Source: CANJBX01 sp035556735 (GTDB lineage: Bacteria; Pseudomonadota; Alphaproteobacteria; Rhizobiales; Xanthobacteraceae). From it: a DNA stretch of 64,000 nt. Shown here in pieces: positions 10,470 through 18,828 of this stretch. Every line of letters begins with the position of its first letter. Positions within the stretch are counted from its first letter, which is position 1. A model generated the notes under the pieces. It did not search any database. It saw only the letters and a list, made by a program, of their open reading frames with translations, and was not told the DNA's origin. Position numbers and translations under genes: made by a program. The stretch spans positions 744,001-808,000 of the forward strand of contig DATMFF010000013.1 of the NCBI GenBank assembly GCA_035556735.1, read 5' to 3'.

Positions 10470-10775
10470 TCAATGCAAAGCGTCGCGCCGGATGCGCGAG
10501 AGCAGCCGCACGAACCGCCATCGCAACGCGTGGTACCAGCGATGCAATCCAAAGCGCGTGGGCGAGGTCAGCAGCGCCGTGCTCCAGGTCGTGTCGGCAA
10601 GGTGCAGCATCGCAATGCCGGCAAACGCCAGGCCCGCCCCGATCGACGCGAATAGATAGCCGCAGAGGCGGAGGGACCAGGACAGGATCTTCCAGATGGA
10701 GCGCAAGGCGAAAATCCCCGGTCGCAAGCGTAGGCCGCGTGGGGCTTTCTCGCAAGAGTTGCGGTATCTTTGCAC
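10470..10775 (-). CDS. Hypothetical small membrane protein
   Basis: A 101-residue frame with one or two hydrophobic stretches (CGYLFASIGAGLAFAGIAML) followed by a basic, amphipathic C-terminus rich in Arg and Trp. No known domain is recognised. It occupies an otherwise empty interval between the kdp operon and the next gene on the same strand. Internal Met codons make the start uncertain; the true protein may begin near the IWKILSWSLRL segment. Other frames of this GC-rich stretch are also open, so it could be spurious. Confidence 0.4.
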   Translation of the reverse strand: MQRYRNSCEKAPRGLRLRPGIFALRSIWKILSWSLRLCGYLFASIGAGLAFAGIAMLHLADTTWSTALLTSPTRFGLHRWYHALRWRFVRLLSRIRRDALH

Positions 10776-10993
10776 GCAACTCGCGGGCCGCGCCGGGAGC
10801 CGTTCGGTGGAACGTTCCGCGCCCTTTCACCCGCCGCACTGAGGGGCGGCGATCGCTCCCCGGTGGGGAGAGCGGGCAAACGGAGAGCTCTGCGCTCGAG
10901 CGCACTGCTGCGCGCTGGGCGGTGACCGGTCAGGCGCGGACCTGATCCGCAACCGGCCGGACCATTCCCCGGTCAATCGGATCGGATCACGCT

Positions 10994-11944
10994 CTAGCTG
11001 TGGTTGCTCTCGAGATAGTTGCGCAGGTCGTCGATCGAGGCGAAGCGCATCAGCCCCTTGGGAAGCTGGGCCTCGATCGAGCCGTCGGTGTAGAGCGTGT
11101 AGGCCATGCCGTCGATCACGCCCGACTTGAGGATCGAGACCGGGCGCGGCTCGCCCTGGAGGGGCGCGGCCTCGTGCTCGTCGTGGGGCGCCTCCGGCTC
11201 CGCGGCCTCCTCGGGCGCGGGCTCGGGCTCGGGGCGGCGCGGCTCGGTCGGCCACACCGTGTCGAACAGGTTGCGCGAGCGGCGCTCGGCGGCGCGATCG
11301 CCGCTCGGCCGGCGCGGCTCGGGCGCACGCGGCTCGGGCGCGCGCGGCGTCTCGAGACGCGATGCCGTGCGGCTCGCGAGCGCGGCGGGCGACACCGGCC
11401 GGGGTTCCGGTGCGCGCGGCGCGGCCGGCTCCTCCACCGCTTCGGGGCGCGGCGGCATGGCCGGACGCGGCGGCAGCGAGGGCGAGAGCGGCACGTTCTC
11501 GGTTTCGGGCACGGGCGGCTCGCGCCCGCCGCCGCGGATCGCGGCGAAGAGATCGGAGCGCTGACGGGGCGCGCCGGCGGCCGGCTCCGGCGCGCCGAGA
11601 TGCGGCTCGGCGCGTCCCTGCCCCGCGGCAGCCACCGGCGGGGTCGGCGTCGGCAGCGGCATGCGGCCGAGCGCGCGGCCTGCGTCCGCGCCGCGCTGCG
11701 CGGGCTGGGGCATCGGCTGGCCGGCCGTTGGTTGACTTGGCCGTTCCAGGGCTCTAGCTAGCCGGCGAAGCTCGCGCGCGACTGCGCCGAGACCGATCAA
11801 GACCAGCCCGCCGACGATCGCCGTCGCACCCGCCCCGATCAGACTGTTGCCCAGGCTGAAGTCGCGGATAGGAATGGAAAAGCCGATGGTCAGCAGCCCG
11901 ACCACTGCGACCAGAATGCCAATGGAATAAAGAAATGCCGACAT
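10994..11944 (-). CDS. Membrane-anchored proline/alanine-rich protein of unknown function
   Basis: A 316-residue protein with two N-terminal membrane helices (FLYSIGILVAVVGLLTIGF and a second around residues 35-57), a long Pro/Ala/Glu/Arg-rich disordered linker (about 65-270), and a compact conserved-looking C-terminus containing LKSGVIDGMAYTLYTDGSIE and ending LRNYLESNHS. The architecture recalls Rhizobiales hypothetical proteins annotated only as membrane proteins. GGAGAG precedes the ATG at 11944; a longer open frame upstream has no SD. It is divergent from sodB. Function is unknown; the C-terminal module might contact a cytosolic partner. Confidence 0.75.
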   Translation of the reverse strand: MSAFLYSIGILVAVVGLLTIGFSIPIRDFSLGNSLIGAGATAIVGGLVLIGLGAVARELRRLARALERPSQPTAGQPMPQPAQRGADAGRALGRMPLPTPTPPVAAAGQGRAEPHLGAPEPAAGAPRQRSDLFAAIRGGGREPPVPETENVPLSPSLPPRPAMPPRPEAVEEPAAPRAPEPRPVSPAALASRTASRLETPRAPEPRAPEPRRPSGDRAAERRSRNLFDTVWPTEPRRPEPEPAPEEAAEPEAPHDEHEAAPLQGEPRPVSILKSGVIDGMAYTLYTDGSIEAQLPKGLMRFASIDDLRNYLESNHS

Positions 11945-12204
11945 AACGGGGCTCTCCTGCGGCCGCCCGGCAAATACTACCCGCAATTTATGGCCATTGC
12001 GTCGATAGTTGATTAACGGGTTAACCGCGCGATGTTGGGCCCCCTTTCCCGCCGTAAACTTAAAGAAACGCCGCGAATTCTTCAATGTGGCCGCAGGAAC
12101 GGATGTAAACTTTATGCATTGCAGTTCTTAACCAGCAGCCAGTGCCCGTTCGTCCCCCCCCGCGGTCCGCGCGCCGCCCTGTTCACTGTGAAGGAGACCG
12201 TCCC

Positions 12205-12813
12205 ATGCCTCTCGAGCTGCCTGCCCTGCCGTACGCCCACGACGCGCTTGCGCCCTACATGTCCCGCGAGACGCTGGAGTATCACCACGACAAGCACCAT
12301 CAGGCCTATGTCGACACGGCCAACAAGCTGCTGAAGGGCGATCCGCTGGAGAACAAGCCGATCGAGGAGATCGTGACCGGCTCGTTCAACAAGAACCAGG
12401 CGCTCTTCAACAATGCCGCGCAACACTTCAACCATATGCACTTCTGGAAGTGGATGAAGCCGGGCGGCGGCGGCGACAAGATCCCGGGCCAGCTCGAGAA
12501 GAAGATCACCGAGGACATCGGCTCTGTCGCCAAGATGCGCGAGGAACTCTCGGCGGCGGGCGTCGGCCAGTTCGGCTCCGGCTGGTGCTGGCTCGCCGTG
12601 AAGGGCGGCAAGATCGTCGTGATGAAGACGCCGAACGGCGAGAACCCGCTGGTGCACGGCGCGACGCCGATCCTGGGCTGCGACGTGTGGGAACACTCCT
12701 ACTACATCGACTATCGCAACCGGCGCGCCGACTATCTCAAGGCGTTCCTCGACAGCCTGGTGAACTGGGACTACGTCGACGAGCTGTTCCAGAAGGCCAT
12801 GAAGAAGGCGTAA
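12205..12813 (+). CDS. sodB: Superoxide dismutase, Fe type
   Basis: A 202-residue Fe/Mn-family superoxide dismutase converting superoxide to oxygen and peroxide in the cytoplasm. Metal ligands are His27 (in EYHHDKHH), His77 (in AQHFNHMHF), and the Asp and His of DVWEH, all at family positions. The Gln of NNAAQ (residue 73) on the N-terminal side is the arrangement of iron enzymes, so Fe is favoured over Mn. GAAGGAG precedes the ATG. Three palindromic elements follow the stop codon and may shape the mRNA 3' end. Confidence 0.93.
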   Translation: MPLELPALPYAHDALAPYMSRETLEYHHDKHHQAYVDTANKLLKGDPLENKPIEEIVTGSFNKNQALFNNAAQHFNHMHFWKWMKPGGGGDKIPGQLEKKITEDIGSVAKMREELSAAGVGQFGSGWCWLAVKGGKIVVMKTPNGENPLVHGATPILGCDVWEHSYYIDYRNRRADYLKAFLDSLVNWDYVDELFQKAMKKA

Positions 12814-12866
12814 GCCGCCCTCGCAGTCGGCGGGCCCGCCGGTATCGAGCGCCGCGCGCGTGTGGT

Positions 12867-12905
12867 AGACCATGATCGGATCCGATTGAATCGCGATCAT
12901 GGTCT
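12867..12905. repeat. 39-bp nested palindrome (second repeat class)
   Basis: Perfect 12-base inverted arms AGACCATGATCG and CGATCATGGTCT surround an inner small palindrome, CGATT-G-AATCG. It lies 53 bases after sodB and just before two copies of the 49-bp palindrome. It shares the CATGATC core with them but has a different centre, so I treat it as a related subclass. As RNA it would form a stable hairpin. Confidence 0.75.
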
Positions 12906-12914
12906 CGTTGTGTT

Positions 12915-12963
12915 GAGCATGATCTTTCCCGGAAACCGGTATCCACTTTTCGGGATCATGCTT
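12915..12963. repeat. 49-bp nested palindromic repeat, copy 1 (degenerate)
   Basis: Outer arms GAGCATGATC and GATCATGCTt, inner arms near CCGGAAA and TTTTCGG, loop CCGGTATCCAC. Two positions spoil the perfect pairing seen in the next copy. It is 55 bases in register from copy 2, indicating local duplication. Confidence 0.85.
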
Positions 12964-12969
12964 TTGTTT

Positions 12970-13018
12970 GAGCATGATCTTTTCCGAAAACCGGTATCCA
13001 CTTTTCGGGATCATGCTC
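12970..13018. repeat. 49-bp nested palindromic repeat, copy 2
   Basis: The most regular copy in the window. It has perfect 10-base outer arms GAGCATGATC/GATCATGCTC, a four-base TTTT bulge on one side, perfect 7-base inner arms CCGAAAA/TTTTCGG and an 11-base loop CCGGTATCCAC. It lies 35 bases upstream of the next gene's ATG. Confidence 0.9.
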
Positions 13019-13052
13019 TAGCGCGCGGCTGCGATCACCACCGGGGGCCCAC

Positions 13053-13652
13053 ATGACATCGATCCTGCAATCGCTCGGCCGCACGATCAGCGCCGGCGTC
13101 GTCCTCCTCATCGTCATCGTCGCCGTGGCGGGCGCGCTCTCCGGCCAGATGGTCAGGCTGGGCGATCACGCTTATTGGCAGTTCTTCATGCGCTGGCTCC
13201 ACATCCTGAGCGGCGTGATGTGGGTCGGGCTGCTCTACTATCTCAACTTCGTGCAGATCCCGACGGTGCCCAAGATCGAACCCGCCGAGCACCGCGCCGC
13301 GATCTCCAAGTTCATCATGCCGAACGTGCTGTTCTGGTTCCGCTACGGCGCGGTGGCGACCGTGGCCACCGGCCTGCTGCTGGCCTGGATGAACGGCTAC
13401 ATCGTGCAGGCCCTGCTGCTGCAGAACGGCGCCTACCCCATCGGCATCGGCATGTGGATCGCGCTGATCATGGCCTACAATGTCTGGTTCATCATCTGGC
13501 CGAACCAGAAGAAGGTGCTCGGACTGGTGCAGGCCTCGGCCGAGGACAAGCAGAAGGCGGCGCGCGTCGCACTGCTGACCTCGCGCGTCAACACGCTGCT
13601 GTCGATCCCAATGCTCTACATGATGGCCGCGCAGTCGCACGGCGGGCTTTGA
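13053..13652 (+). CDS. PuuD-like (urate oxidase N-terminal domain) membrane protein
   Basis: A 199-residue integral membrane protein with about five hydrophobic helices (roughly 12-32, 44-65, 93-112, 128-150 and 170-192). The segment FMRWLHILSGVMWVGLLYYL resembles the membrane domain of PuuD urate hydroxylases (Urate_ox_N). Unlike full PuuD, it has no C-terminal CxxCH cytochrome c domain, so urate oxidation is unproven. Conserved His and Trp residues could bind haem. Old databases sometimes mislabel this family as a NusG-like antiterminator, which it is not. A terminator hairpin follows. Confidence 0.7.
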   Translation: MTSILQSLGRTISAGVVLLIVIVAVAGALSGQMVRLGDHAYWQFFMRWLHILSGVMWVGLLYYLNFVQIPTVPKIEPAEHRAAISKFIMPNVLFWFRYGAVATVATGLLLAWMNGYIVQALLLQNGAYPIGIGMWIALIMAYNVWFIIWPNQKKVLGLVQASAEDKQKAARVALLTSRVNTLLSIPMLYMMAAQSHGGL

Positions 13653-13678
13653 GCCGCGGGGACGGCGGAGACTGCGAC

Positions 13679-13703
13679 GGGGCCGCTGCGGCCCCGTTTT
13701 CGT
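13679..13703 (+). terminator. Intrinsic terminator after the PuuD-like gene
   Basis: GGGGCCG-CTG-CGGCCCC forms a perfect 7-bp GC stem with a 3-base loop, followed by GTTTTCGTT. It starts 26 bases after the stop at 13652. Confidence 0.75.
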
Positions 13704-13773
13704 TCCAATTGATGCTATCATGGCGCGTCACGGCTCGGCCGGGCCGCCTCCGACCCCACCAGGATCCACGCGC

Positions 13774-14385
13774 GTGAGCCTCGAATTCCTCCTCACCTCG
13801 TTCATCGTCGTCGTATCGCCGGGCACCGGCGTGATCTACACGCTGGCCAGCGGCCTTTCGCGCGGCGCGCGCGCCGGCGTGATCGCCGCGTTCGGCTGCA
13901 CGATCGGGATCGTGCCGCACATCGCGGCCGCGATCCTCGGCCTCGCGGCTCTGCTGCACACGAGCGCCCTCGCCTTCCAGGTCTTCAAGTACGCCGGCGT
14001 CGCCTACCTCCTCTACATGGCCTGGAACGCCCTGCGCGAACACGGCGCGCTGCGCATCGAGCAGGAGATCGGCGCACGCTCGGCGGCGCAGGTGACGGTG
14101 ACGGCGATCCTGATCAACATCCTCAACCCGAAGCTGTCGATCTTCTTCCTCGCCTTCCTGCCGCAGTTCGTGCGCGCCGACGAGGCGCAGCCGCTCGCGC
14201 GCATGCTGATGCTCAGCGCCGTGTTCATGCTGATGACCTTCGTTGTGTTCGCAGGCTACGGCCTGTTCGCCGCCGCGGTGCGCGAGCACGTCGTCTCGCG
14301 CCCGCGCGTCGTGACGTGGATGCGCCGCACCTTCGCCGGCGCCTTCGCCGTGCTGGGCGCGCGGCTCGCCCTCGCCGACCGCTGA
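13774..14385 (+). CDS. LysE/RhtB-family exporter
   Basis: A 203-residue inner-membrane transporter of the LysE superfamily, which exports amino acids or related small molecules. The N-terminal SPGTGVIYTLASGLSRGARAG segment, the PHIAAAILGLAALL helix, and ILINILNPKLSIFFLAFLPQF (which contains the family NPK motif) are diagnostic. Six helices fit. I chose the GTG at 13774, with AGGA upstream, because the family begins close to the first helix; an ATG at 13720 adds a non-hydrophobic leader. The substrate cannot be told from sequence. Confidence 0.85.
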   Translation: MSLEFLLTSFIVVVSPGTGVIYTLASGLSRGARAGVIAAFGCTIGIVPHIAAAILGLAALLHTSALAFQVFKYAGVAYLLYMAWNALREHGALRIEQEIGARSAAQVTVTAILINILNPKLSIFFLAFLPQFVRADEAQPLARMLMLSAVFMLMTFVVFAGYGLFAAAVREHVVSRPRVVTWMRRTFAGAFAVLGARLALADR

Positions 14386-14407
14386 GACGCGCGCGAGCCT
14401 GTCCGCC

Positions 14408-16024
14408 ATGACGAGCGCGCCGCGACACTCCGCCGGGCGCGCCTGCGACGCGCTCGCGCTTGCGGTGCTGGCGCTCCTCGCAGCCATCGCCGCACTCACC
14501 TTCAGGGACTACGGACTGGGCTGGGACGACTACACCCATGCCGAATACGGCGGCCTGCTGCTGCGCCTGTTCGAGTCCGGCTTCCACGACCGCCGGGCGC
14601 TGACCTTCGTCAATCTCTATGCCTATGGCGGCGGCTTCGACACGCTCGCCGCCTGGCTCTCCTCGGTGCTGCCGTTCGACCTGTGGGAGACGCGGCGGCT
14701 GACCGGCGCGCTCGTCGGGCTCGCAGGACTTGCCGTCACCTGGCGCATCGGCCGCCACCTCGGCGGACCGCTCGCGGGGCTGATCGCGCTACTGCTCCTC
14801 GCCGCCTGCCCGCTCTACTACGGGCACATGTGGATCAATCCGAAGGATGCGCCGTTCGCGGTGGCGATGGCGGTGCTGCTGCTCGGGCTCGTGCGCGTGT
14901 TGCGCGAGTATCCGGCCCCGTCCGTGTCGAGCGCGGTGATCCTCGGACTCGGGCTCGGGCTCGCGTTCGGCACGCGCATCCTCGCGGGGCTCTCGGTGAT
15001 CGCCGCCGTGCTCGCGCTGGCGTTCCTCGTCGTCGCCGACCGCCGCCGGCCGCAGCCCGTGCGCAGGCTCGGCCGCTTCGTCGCCATACTGCTGCCGACG
15101 GCGGTGCTCGCCTATGCGGTGATGGGACTGGCGTGGCCCTGGGGCGTGCTCGAGCCGCTCAATCCGCTGCGCGCGTTCGTCTACTTCTCGCACTTCTTCG
15201 AGAAACCCTGGAAGGAACTGTTCGGCGGGGAGCTCATCCTCGTCACGCAGATGCCGCGGATCTACCTACCGCAGATGCTGGCGTTCAAGCTCCCCGAGGT
15301 CTTCCTCGTGCTGGCGATTGCCGGGCTCATGGGCGCGCTCGTCACCGCGACGCGCAAGGAGATCGCGCCGGGCCAGCGCGCCGCCTTGCTGGTGGTGGCG
15401 CTCGCCGCGCTCGTGCCGATCGGCGTCGTCGTCGCCACAGGCCCCGCGATGTACAACGGCATCCGCCATTTCGTGTTCGTCGTGCCCCCGCTCGCCGCCC
15501 TCGGCGGCTGGTCGGGCGCCGCGGCGCTGGAGTGGCTGGGCGCGCGTTCGCGCGCCGCGACCGTGCTGGCGGCCGTGTTGTTCGCGGCCGCGTTGGCCTC
15601 ACCCGTGATCGAGATGGTGCGGCTGCATCCCTATCAGTACACGTCGTTCAATCATCTCGTCGGCGGCATGCGCGGCGCCGACGGGCGCTACATGCTCGAT
15701 TACTGGGGCCTCGCCTTCAAGCAGGCCGCGGGCGACTTGCGCGCGCGGCTGGCGGCGCAGTCGCAGGCGCCGGGCGCGAACGGGCGCTGGCGCATCGCCG
15801 TGTGCGGCCCGCAGCGGCCGGCCCAGGTCGCGCTCGGGCCGCAGTTCACGGTGGGATGGGATCCGAAGGGCGCCGACTTCGCGATGTCGCTCGGCGAGTT
15901 CTACTGCGCCAGGCTCGATGCGCCCGTGATCGTCGAGATCACGCGCGAGGGCGTCACCTATGCCCGCATCTACGACATCCGAGGCAAATCGATCACAAGC
16001 CTGCTCGCCATCCCCGAACCGTGA
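14408..16024 (+). CDS. GT-C (family 39-like) membrane glycosyltransferase
   Basis: A 538-residue polytopic protein with about eleven hydrophobic helices. The first periplasmic loop has the acidic pair in GLGWDDYTHAEYG (D40-D41), as in dolichyl-phosphate-mannose or ArnT-type GT-C enzymes that transfer sugars from polyprenyl-phosphate carriers. HMWINPKDAPFA and GIRHFVFVVPPLA are further family-like segments. The C-terminal part is soluble and contains several Cys. The acceptor is unknown; nothing adjacent identifies a glycan pathway. It begins 22 bases after the LysE gene and is probably co-transcribed with the haloacid dehalogenase gene 27 bases downstream. Confidence 0.75.
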   Translation: MTSAPRHSAGRACDALALAVLALLAAIAALTFRDYGLGWDDYTHAEYGGLLLRLFESGFHDRRALTFVNLYAYGGGFDTLAAWLSSVLPFDLWETRRLTGALVGLAGLAVTWRIGRHLGGPLAGLIALLLLAACPLYYGHMWINPKDAPFAVAMAVLLLGLVRVLREYPAPSVSSAVILGLGLGLAFGTRILAGLSVIAAVLALAFLVVADRRRPQPVRRLGRFVAILLPTAVLAYAVMGLAWPWGVLEPLNPLRAFVYFSHFFEKPWKELFGGELILVTQMPRIYLPQMLAFKLPEVFLVLAIAGLMGALVTATRKEIAPGQRAALLVVALAALVPIGVVVATGPAMYNGIRHFVFVVPPLAALGGWSGAAALEWLGARSRAATVLAAVLFAAALASPVIEMVRLHPYQYTSFNHLVGGMRGADGRYMLDYWGLAFKQAAGDLRARLAAQSQAPGANGRWRIAVCGPQRPAQVALGPQFTVGWDPKGADFAMSLGEFYCARLDAPVIVEITREGVTYARIYDIRGKSITSLLAIPEP

Positions 16025-16051
16025 AATTCCAATCCCGAAAGGAGCGGACCG

Positions 16052-16708
16052 ATGCCCGTCTACGTGTTCGACGCCTATGGAACGTTGTTCGACGTGCATG
16101 CCGCCATCGGGCGTCACCGCGCCGCCGCCGGGCCCGACGCGGACCGGATCTCCGATCTCTGGCGCGCCAAGCAGCTCGAATACACCTGGACGCTGACCCT
16201 CGCCGGCGCCTACGCCGATTTCTGGACGCTGACCGCGCGCGCGCTCGATTACGCGCTCGCCCGCTTCCCGTCAGCGAACGCGACGCTCCGGCAGAGCTAT
16301 CTCGATGCCTACCTCTCGCTCGAGGCTTACCCGGACGCGCGTGCCGCGCTGGGCGCGCTCAAGGCGCAGGGCCATCCGACGGCGATCCTGTCCAACGGCT
16401 CGCCTGCCATGCTCGATGCCGCGGTCACGGCCGCCGGGCTGGCGCCGCTCCTCGACGCCGTGCTGTCGGTCGACACGGTGCGGATGTTCAAACCACGGCC
16501 GGAGGTCTACCGGCTGGTGACCGAGCGCTTTTCACTCCCGCCGTCGGAGGTCGTGTTCGTGTCGTCCAACCGCTGGGACATCATGGGCGCACGCGCCGCG
16601 GGTTTTCGGCCCATGTGGGTCAACCGCGGCGGGGCTCCTGATGAGTACCAGGACTTCGCGCCGGTCGCGGTCGTTGCCGACCTGGCCTCGATCGCCACCC
16701 TCCGGTGA
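16052..16708 (+). CDS. (S)-2-haloacid dehalogenase, type II (HAD superfamily)
   Basis: A 218-residue HAD enzyme hydrolysing L-2-haloacids to D-2-hydroxyacids. Every catalytic residue known from Pseudomonas L-DEX has a counterpart: nucleophile Asp7 (DAYGT), Thr11, Arg38, Ser114 (LSNGS), Lys147 (FKPRPEVY), Tyr153, and Ser171/Asn173/Asp176 in SSNRWD. The SD AAAGGAG precedes the ATG. Family members often act on natural substrates other than haloacids, so the physiological role is open. It sits downstream of the membrane glycosyltransferase. Confidence 0.88.
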   Translation: MPVYVFDAYGTLFDVHAAIGRHRAAAGPDADRISDLWRAKQLEYTWTLTLAGAYADFWTLTARALDYALARFPSANATLRQSYLDAYLSLEAYPDARAALGALKAQGHPTAILSNGSPAMLDAAVTAAGLAPLLDAVLSVDTVRMFKPRPEVYRLVTERFSLPPSEVVFVSSNRWDIMGARAAGFRPMWVNRGGAPDEYQDFAPVAVVADLASIATLR

Positions 16709-16789
16709 TACCGCCGCGACGGTGAGCCGTCGGAACCCACCGTCCGCGGGCGGAGTTGTCCGGCGTCACTCCCCGACGAGGAGGAAATG

Positions 16790-17098
16790 ATGAGCGATTA
16801 TCGTTCCTATCAGGACCCGAATGACCCGACGCGGCGGCCGGTGCAGAACGTGCCGCAGGACGATGCGATGGCTTCGAACGCGACCTGGGGCTGGGTTGCC
16901 GCCGCGATCTTCGCGGTGGTGGTGCTGTTCCTGGCGTTCACCGCCGGCCGCGACGACTCGCAGACCACGGCGACACGCGACACGACCCCGCCCGCGACCA
17001 GCGGCTCGGCGACCAACAGCCCGACCTCGCGGCCGGCAATGCCCGCCAACCCGTCGGCCAATCCGTCGACGAACCCATCCACCAACGGCGCGCGCTAG
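16790..17098 (+). CDS. Small single-pass membrane protein with low-complexity tail
   Basis: A 102-residue protein with a hydrophilic N-terminus (SDYRSYQDPND), one membrane helix (WVAAAIFAVVVLFLAFTAG) and an extracytoplasmic Thr/Ser/Pro/Asn-rich tail. GAGGAGGAA precedes; of two adjacent ATGs (16787, 16790) the second has better spacing. Its architecture matches the 131-residue gene at 18829, which lies on the other side of the MFS gene. No function is known. Confidence 0.65.
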   Translation: MSDYRSYQDPNDPTRRPVQNVPQDDAMASNATWGWVAAAIFAVVVLFLAFTAGRDDSQTTATRDTTPPATSGSATNSPTSRPAMPANPSANPSTNPSTNGAR

Positions 17099-17132
17099 AG
17101 CATCGCTTCGCTCGATTGCGGTTGTTGTGCAC

Positions 17133-17156
17133 GAAGCCCCGGCCTTCCGGGGCTTC
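17133..17156. terminator. Convergent hairpin, possible bidirectional terminator
   Basis: GAAGCCCCGG and CCGGGGCTTC form a perfect 10-bp stem with a 4-base loop, in the 70 bases between two convergent genes. Neither side has a T-run, so termination efficiency is doubtful. Confidence 0.5.
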
Positions 17157-17168
17157 GCCGCGTCTGCC

Positions 17169-18698
17169 TCAGCCGCCCGGCTTGAGCCGCAGCCGCGCGG
17201 GCAGCCAAAAGGCGCAGACCAGCGCCGCCAGCGAGAAGACGGCCGCCGCGAGATAGACGTTGTGCAGCGCCGCGGCCATGGCCTCGCTGACCGCCGCGAC
17301 GGTTTGCGCGCCGAGCGCCTCGCGCATGGCTGGGTCGAGGATTTGACGCACCACCTCGCGCGCGCCGGGCGCAAGCGCCGCCAGCCCGAAATTGACCACG
17401 GCGCCGCCGATGCCGGCGCCGAGCGCCATGCCGATGGTGCGCATGAAGATGTTGTTGGAGACGGCGCCGCCGCGATCGCCCCAACCCACCTCCGTCTGGC
17501 ACGCGACGAGGAACGCCGTGTTGCAGATGCCCATGCCGACGCCGACCACGGAGGCCGCCGTGCCCAGCCACCACGCGTCCGAGCCGCGATCCGCGAGCGC
17601 GAGCATCGCGCTGCCCGCGATCAGCGCCAGCGTGCCGGCGGCGGCCGTGTGGCGGAAGCTGATGCGCGCCAGCATGCGGGCCGCCACAATCGCGCCTCCG
17701 CTCCACGCGATCGAATGCGCCGCATAGATCGTGCCGGCGAGAGCGACACCGCCGCCGATCACGCCCTGCACATAGGTCGGCAGGAACAGCGTGCTGCAGG
17801 AATAGACCGCGCCGATGCAGAACGCACCGAGGTTGCTCACCACGACGCTGCGCACGCGCCACAACGCGAACGGGACGATCGGTTCGGCGGCCCGGCGCTC
17901 GTGCAAGAGCAGCGCGGCCAGCGTCACGACGCCGACCGTGATCAGCGCGACGATCATGGTGCGCGAGAGATCCTGCGCCTGCACCACCGCCATCAGCAGC
18001 GCGCCCGCACCGATCATCAAGAGACCGGACCCGAGATAGTCGATCTTGTGCTCGCGGCGGATGAGCTTCTCGTCGAAGACGAGCGCCAGCGTGACCAGCG
18101 TCGCGATGCCGAGCGGGACGTTGATCCAGAACACCGCCGCCCAGTTCACATAGGCGACGATGCCGGCGCCGAGGACGGGACCGACGAAGGCGGCGAGCCC
18201 CCAGACCGCCGCCTGCCAGGCCTGCATGCGCGCCCGCGCCTCGGCCTCGTAGAGGTCGCTCAGGATCGTGAGCGTGAGCGGCTGCAGCGCGCCGGCGCCA
18301 AGGCCCTGCAGGGTCCGGAATGCGATCAGCCAGGCCATGCTCGGCGCAAAGCCGCACAGCAGCGCGCCGAACAGGTAGAGCCCCGCGCCCACGTAATAAA
18401 CGCGCTTGCGGCCGTAGAGGTCGGCGAGCCGACCATAGATCGGCGCGGTGACGGCGCTGGTGAGGATGTAGGCGGCAAACACCCAGGTGAAGAGGTCGAA
18501 GCGGCCGAGATGCCCCACGATGGTGGGCATCGCCGTCGCGACGATGGTGACGTCGATCGCCACCATGAAGGCCGACAGCATGCAGGCGCCGGTGACGGCG
18601 CGCCGCCGCAGGACGGCATCGGCGGGAATCGTATCGGGTGCGCGCGCTTCCATCTTGCCGTTGTTGGCCGGAGCCGGCCCGCGTTCCGCAACCGACAC
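17169..18698 (-). CDS. MFS transporter, DHA2 (EmrB/QacA) 14-helix type
   Basis: A drug:proton antiporter-like protein of about 509 residues with roughly fourteen hydrophobic helices. Motif C-like and motif A-like segments are visible: FMVAIDVTIVATAMPTI in the first helix and YGRLADLYGRKRV in the second loop, which together place it in the DHA2 group. Export of hydrophobic compounds is likely but the substrate is unknown. The start is uncertain: GTG at 18698 (given), ATG at 18653 and a TTG at 18722 are all in frame. No linked regulator or membrane-fusion protein is present. Confidence 0.85.
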   Translation of the reverse strand: MSVAERGPAPANNGKMEARAPDTIPADAVLRRRAVTGACMLSAFMVAIDVTIVATAMPTIVGHLGRFDLFTWVFAAYILTSAVTAPIYGRLADLYGRKRVYYVGAGLYLFGALLCGFAPSMAWLIAFRTLQGLGAGALQPLTLTILSDLYEAEARARMQAWQAAVWGLAAFVGPVLGAGIVAYVNWAAVFWINVPLGIATLVTLALVFDEKLIRREHKIDYLGSGLLMIGAGALLMAVVQAQDLSRTMIVALITVGVVTLAALLLHERRAAEPIVPFALWRVRSVVVSNLGAFCIGAVYSCSTLFLPTYVQGVIGGGVALAGTIYAAHSIAWSGGAIVAARMLARISFRHTAAAGTLALIAGSAMLALADRGSDAWWLGTAASVVGVGMGICNTAFLVACQTEVGWGDRGGAVSNNIFMRTIGMALGAGIGGAVVNFGLAALAPGAREVVRQILDPAMREALGAQTVAAVSEAMAAALHNVYLAAAVFSLAALVCAFWLPARLRLKPGG

Positions 18699-18828
18699 GT
18701 GCTCGTTCTCTTGGTGCCTCAATCCTGTCTATAGCCCAGCCAATACGGCGCCACCAATGCACCGCCGGGGGGAACCGCCGTGGGCGCAGCGCGGTTGACC
18801 GGACAATGGATGTCGAGAGGAGGCCGTC

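Noticed and set aside
13053..13652. NusG-like antitermination protein label for the PuuD-like gene
   Set aside because: The protein is a multi-helix membrane protein with no KOW or NusG domain; that label is a known misannotation.
16821..18734. Plus-strand frame of 637 codons opposite the MFS gene
   Set aside because: No domain; it also covers the end of the small membrane protein gene out of frame. It is the antisense of a transporter.
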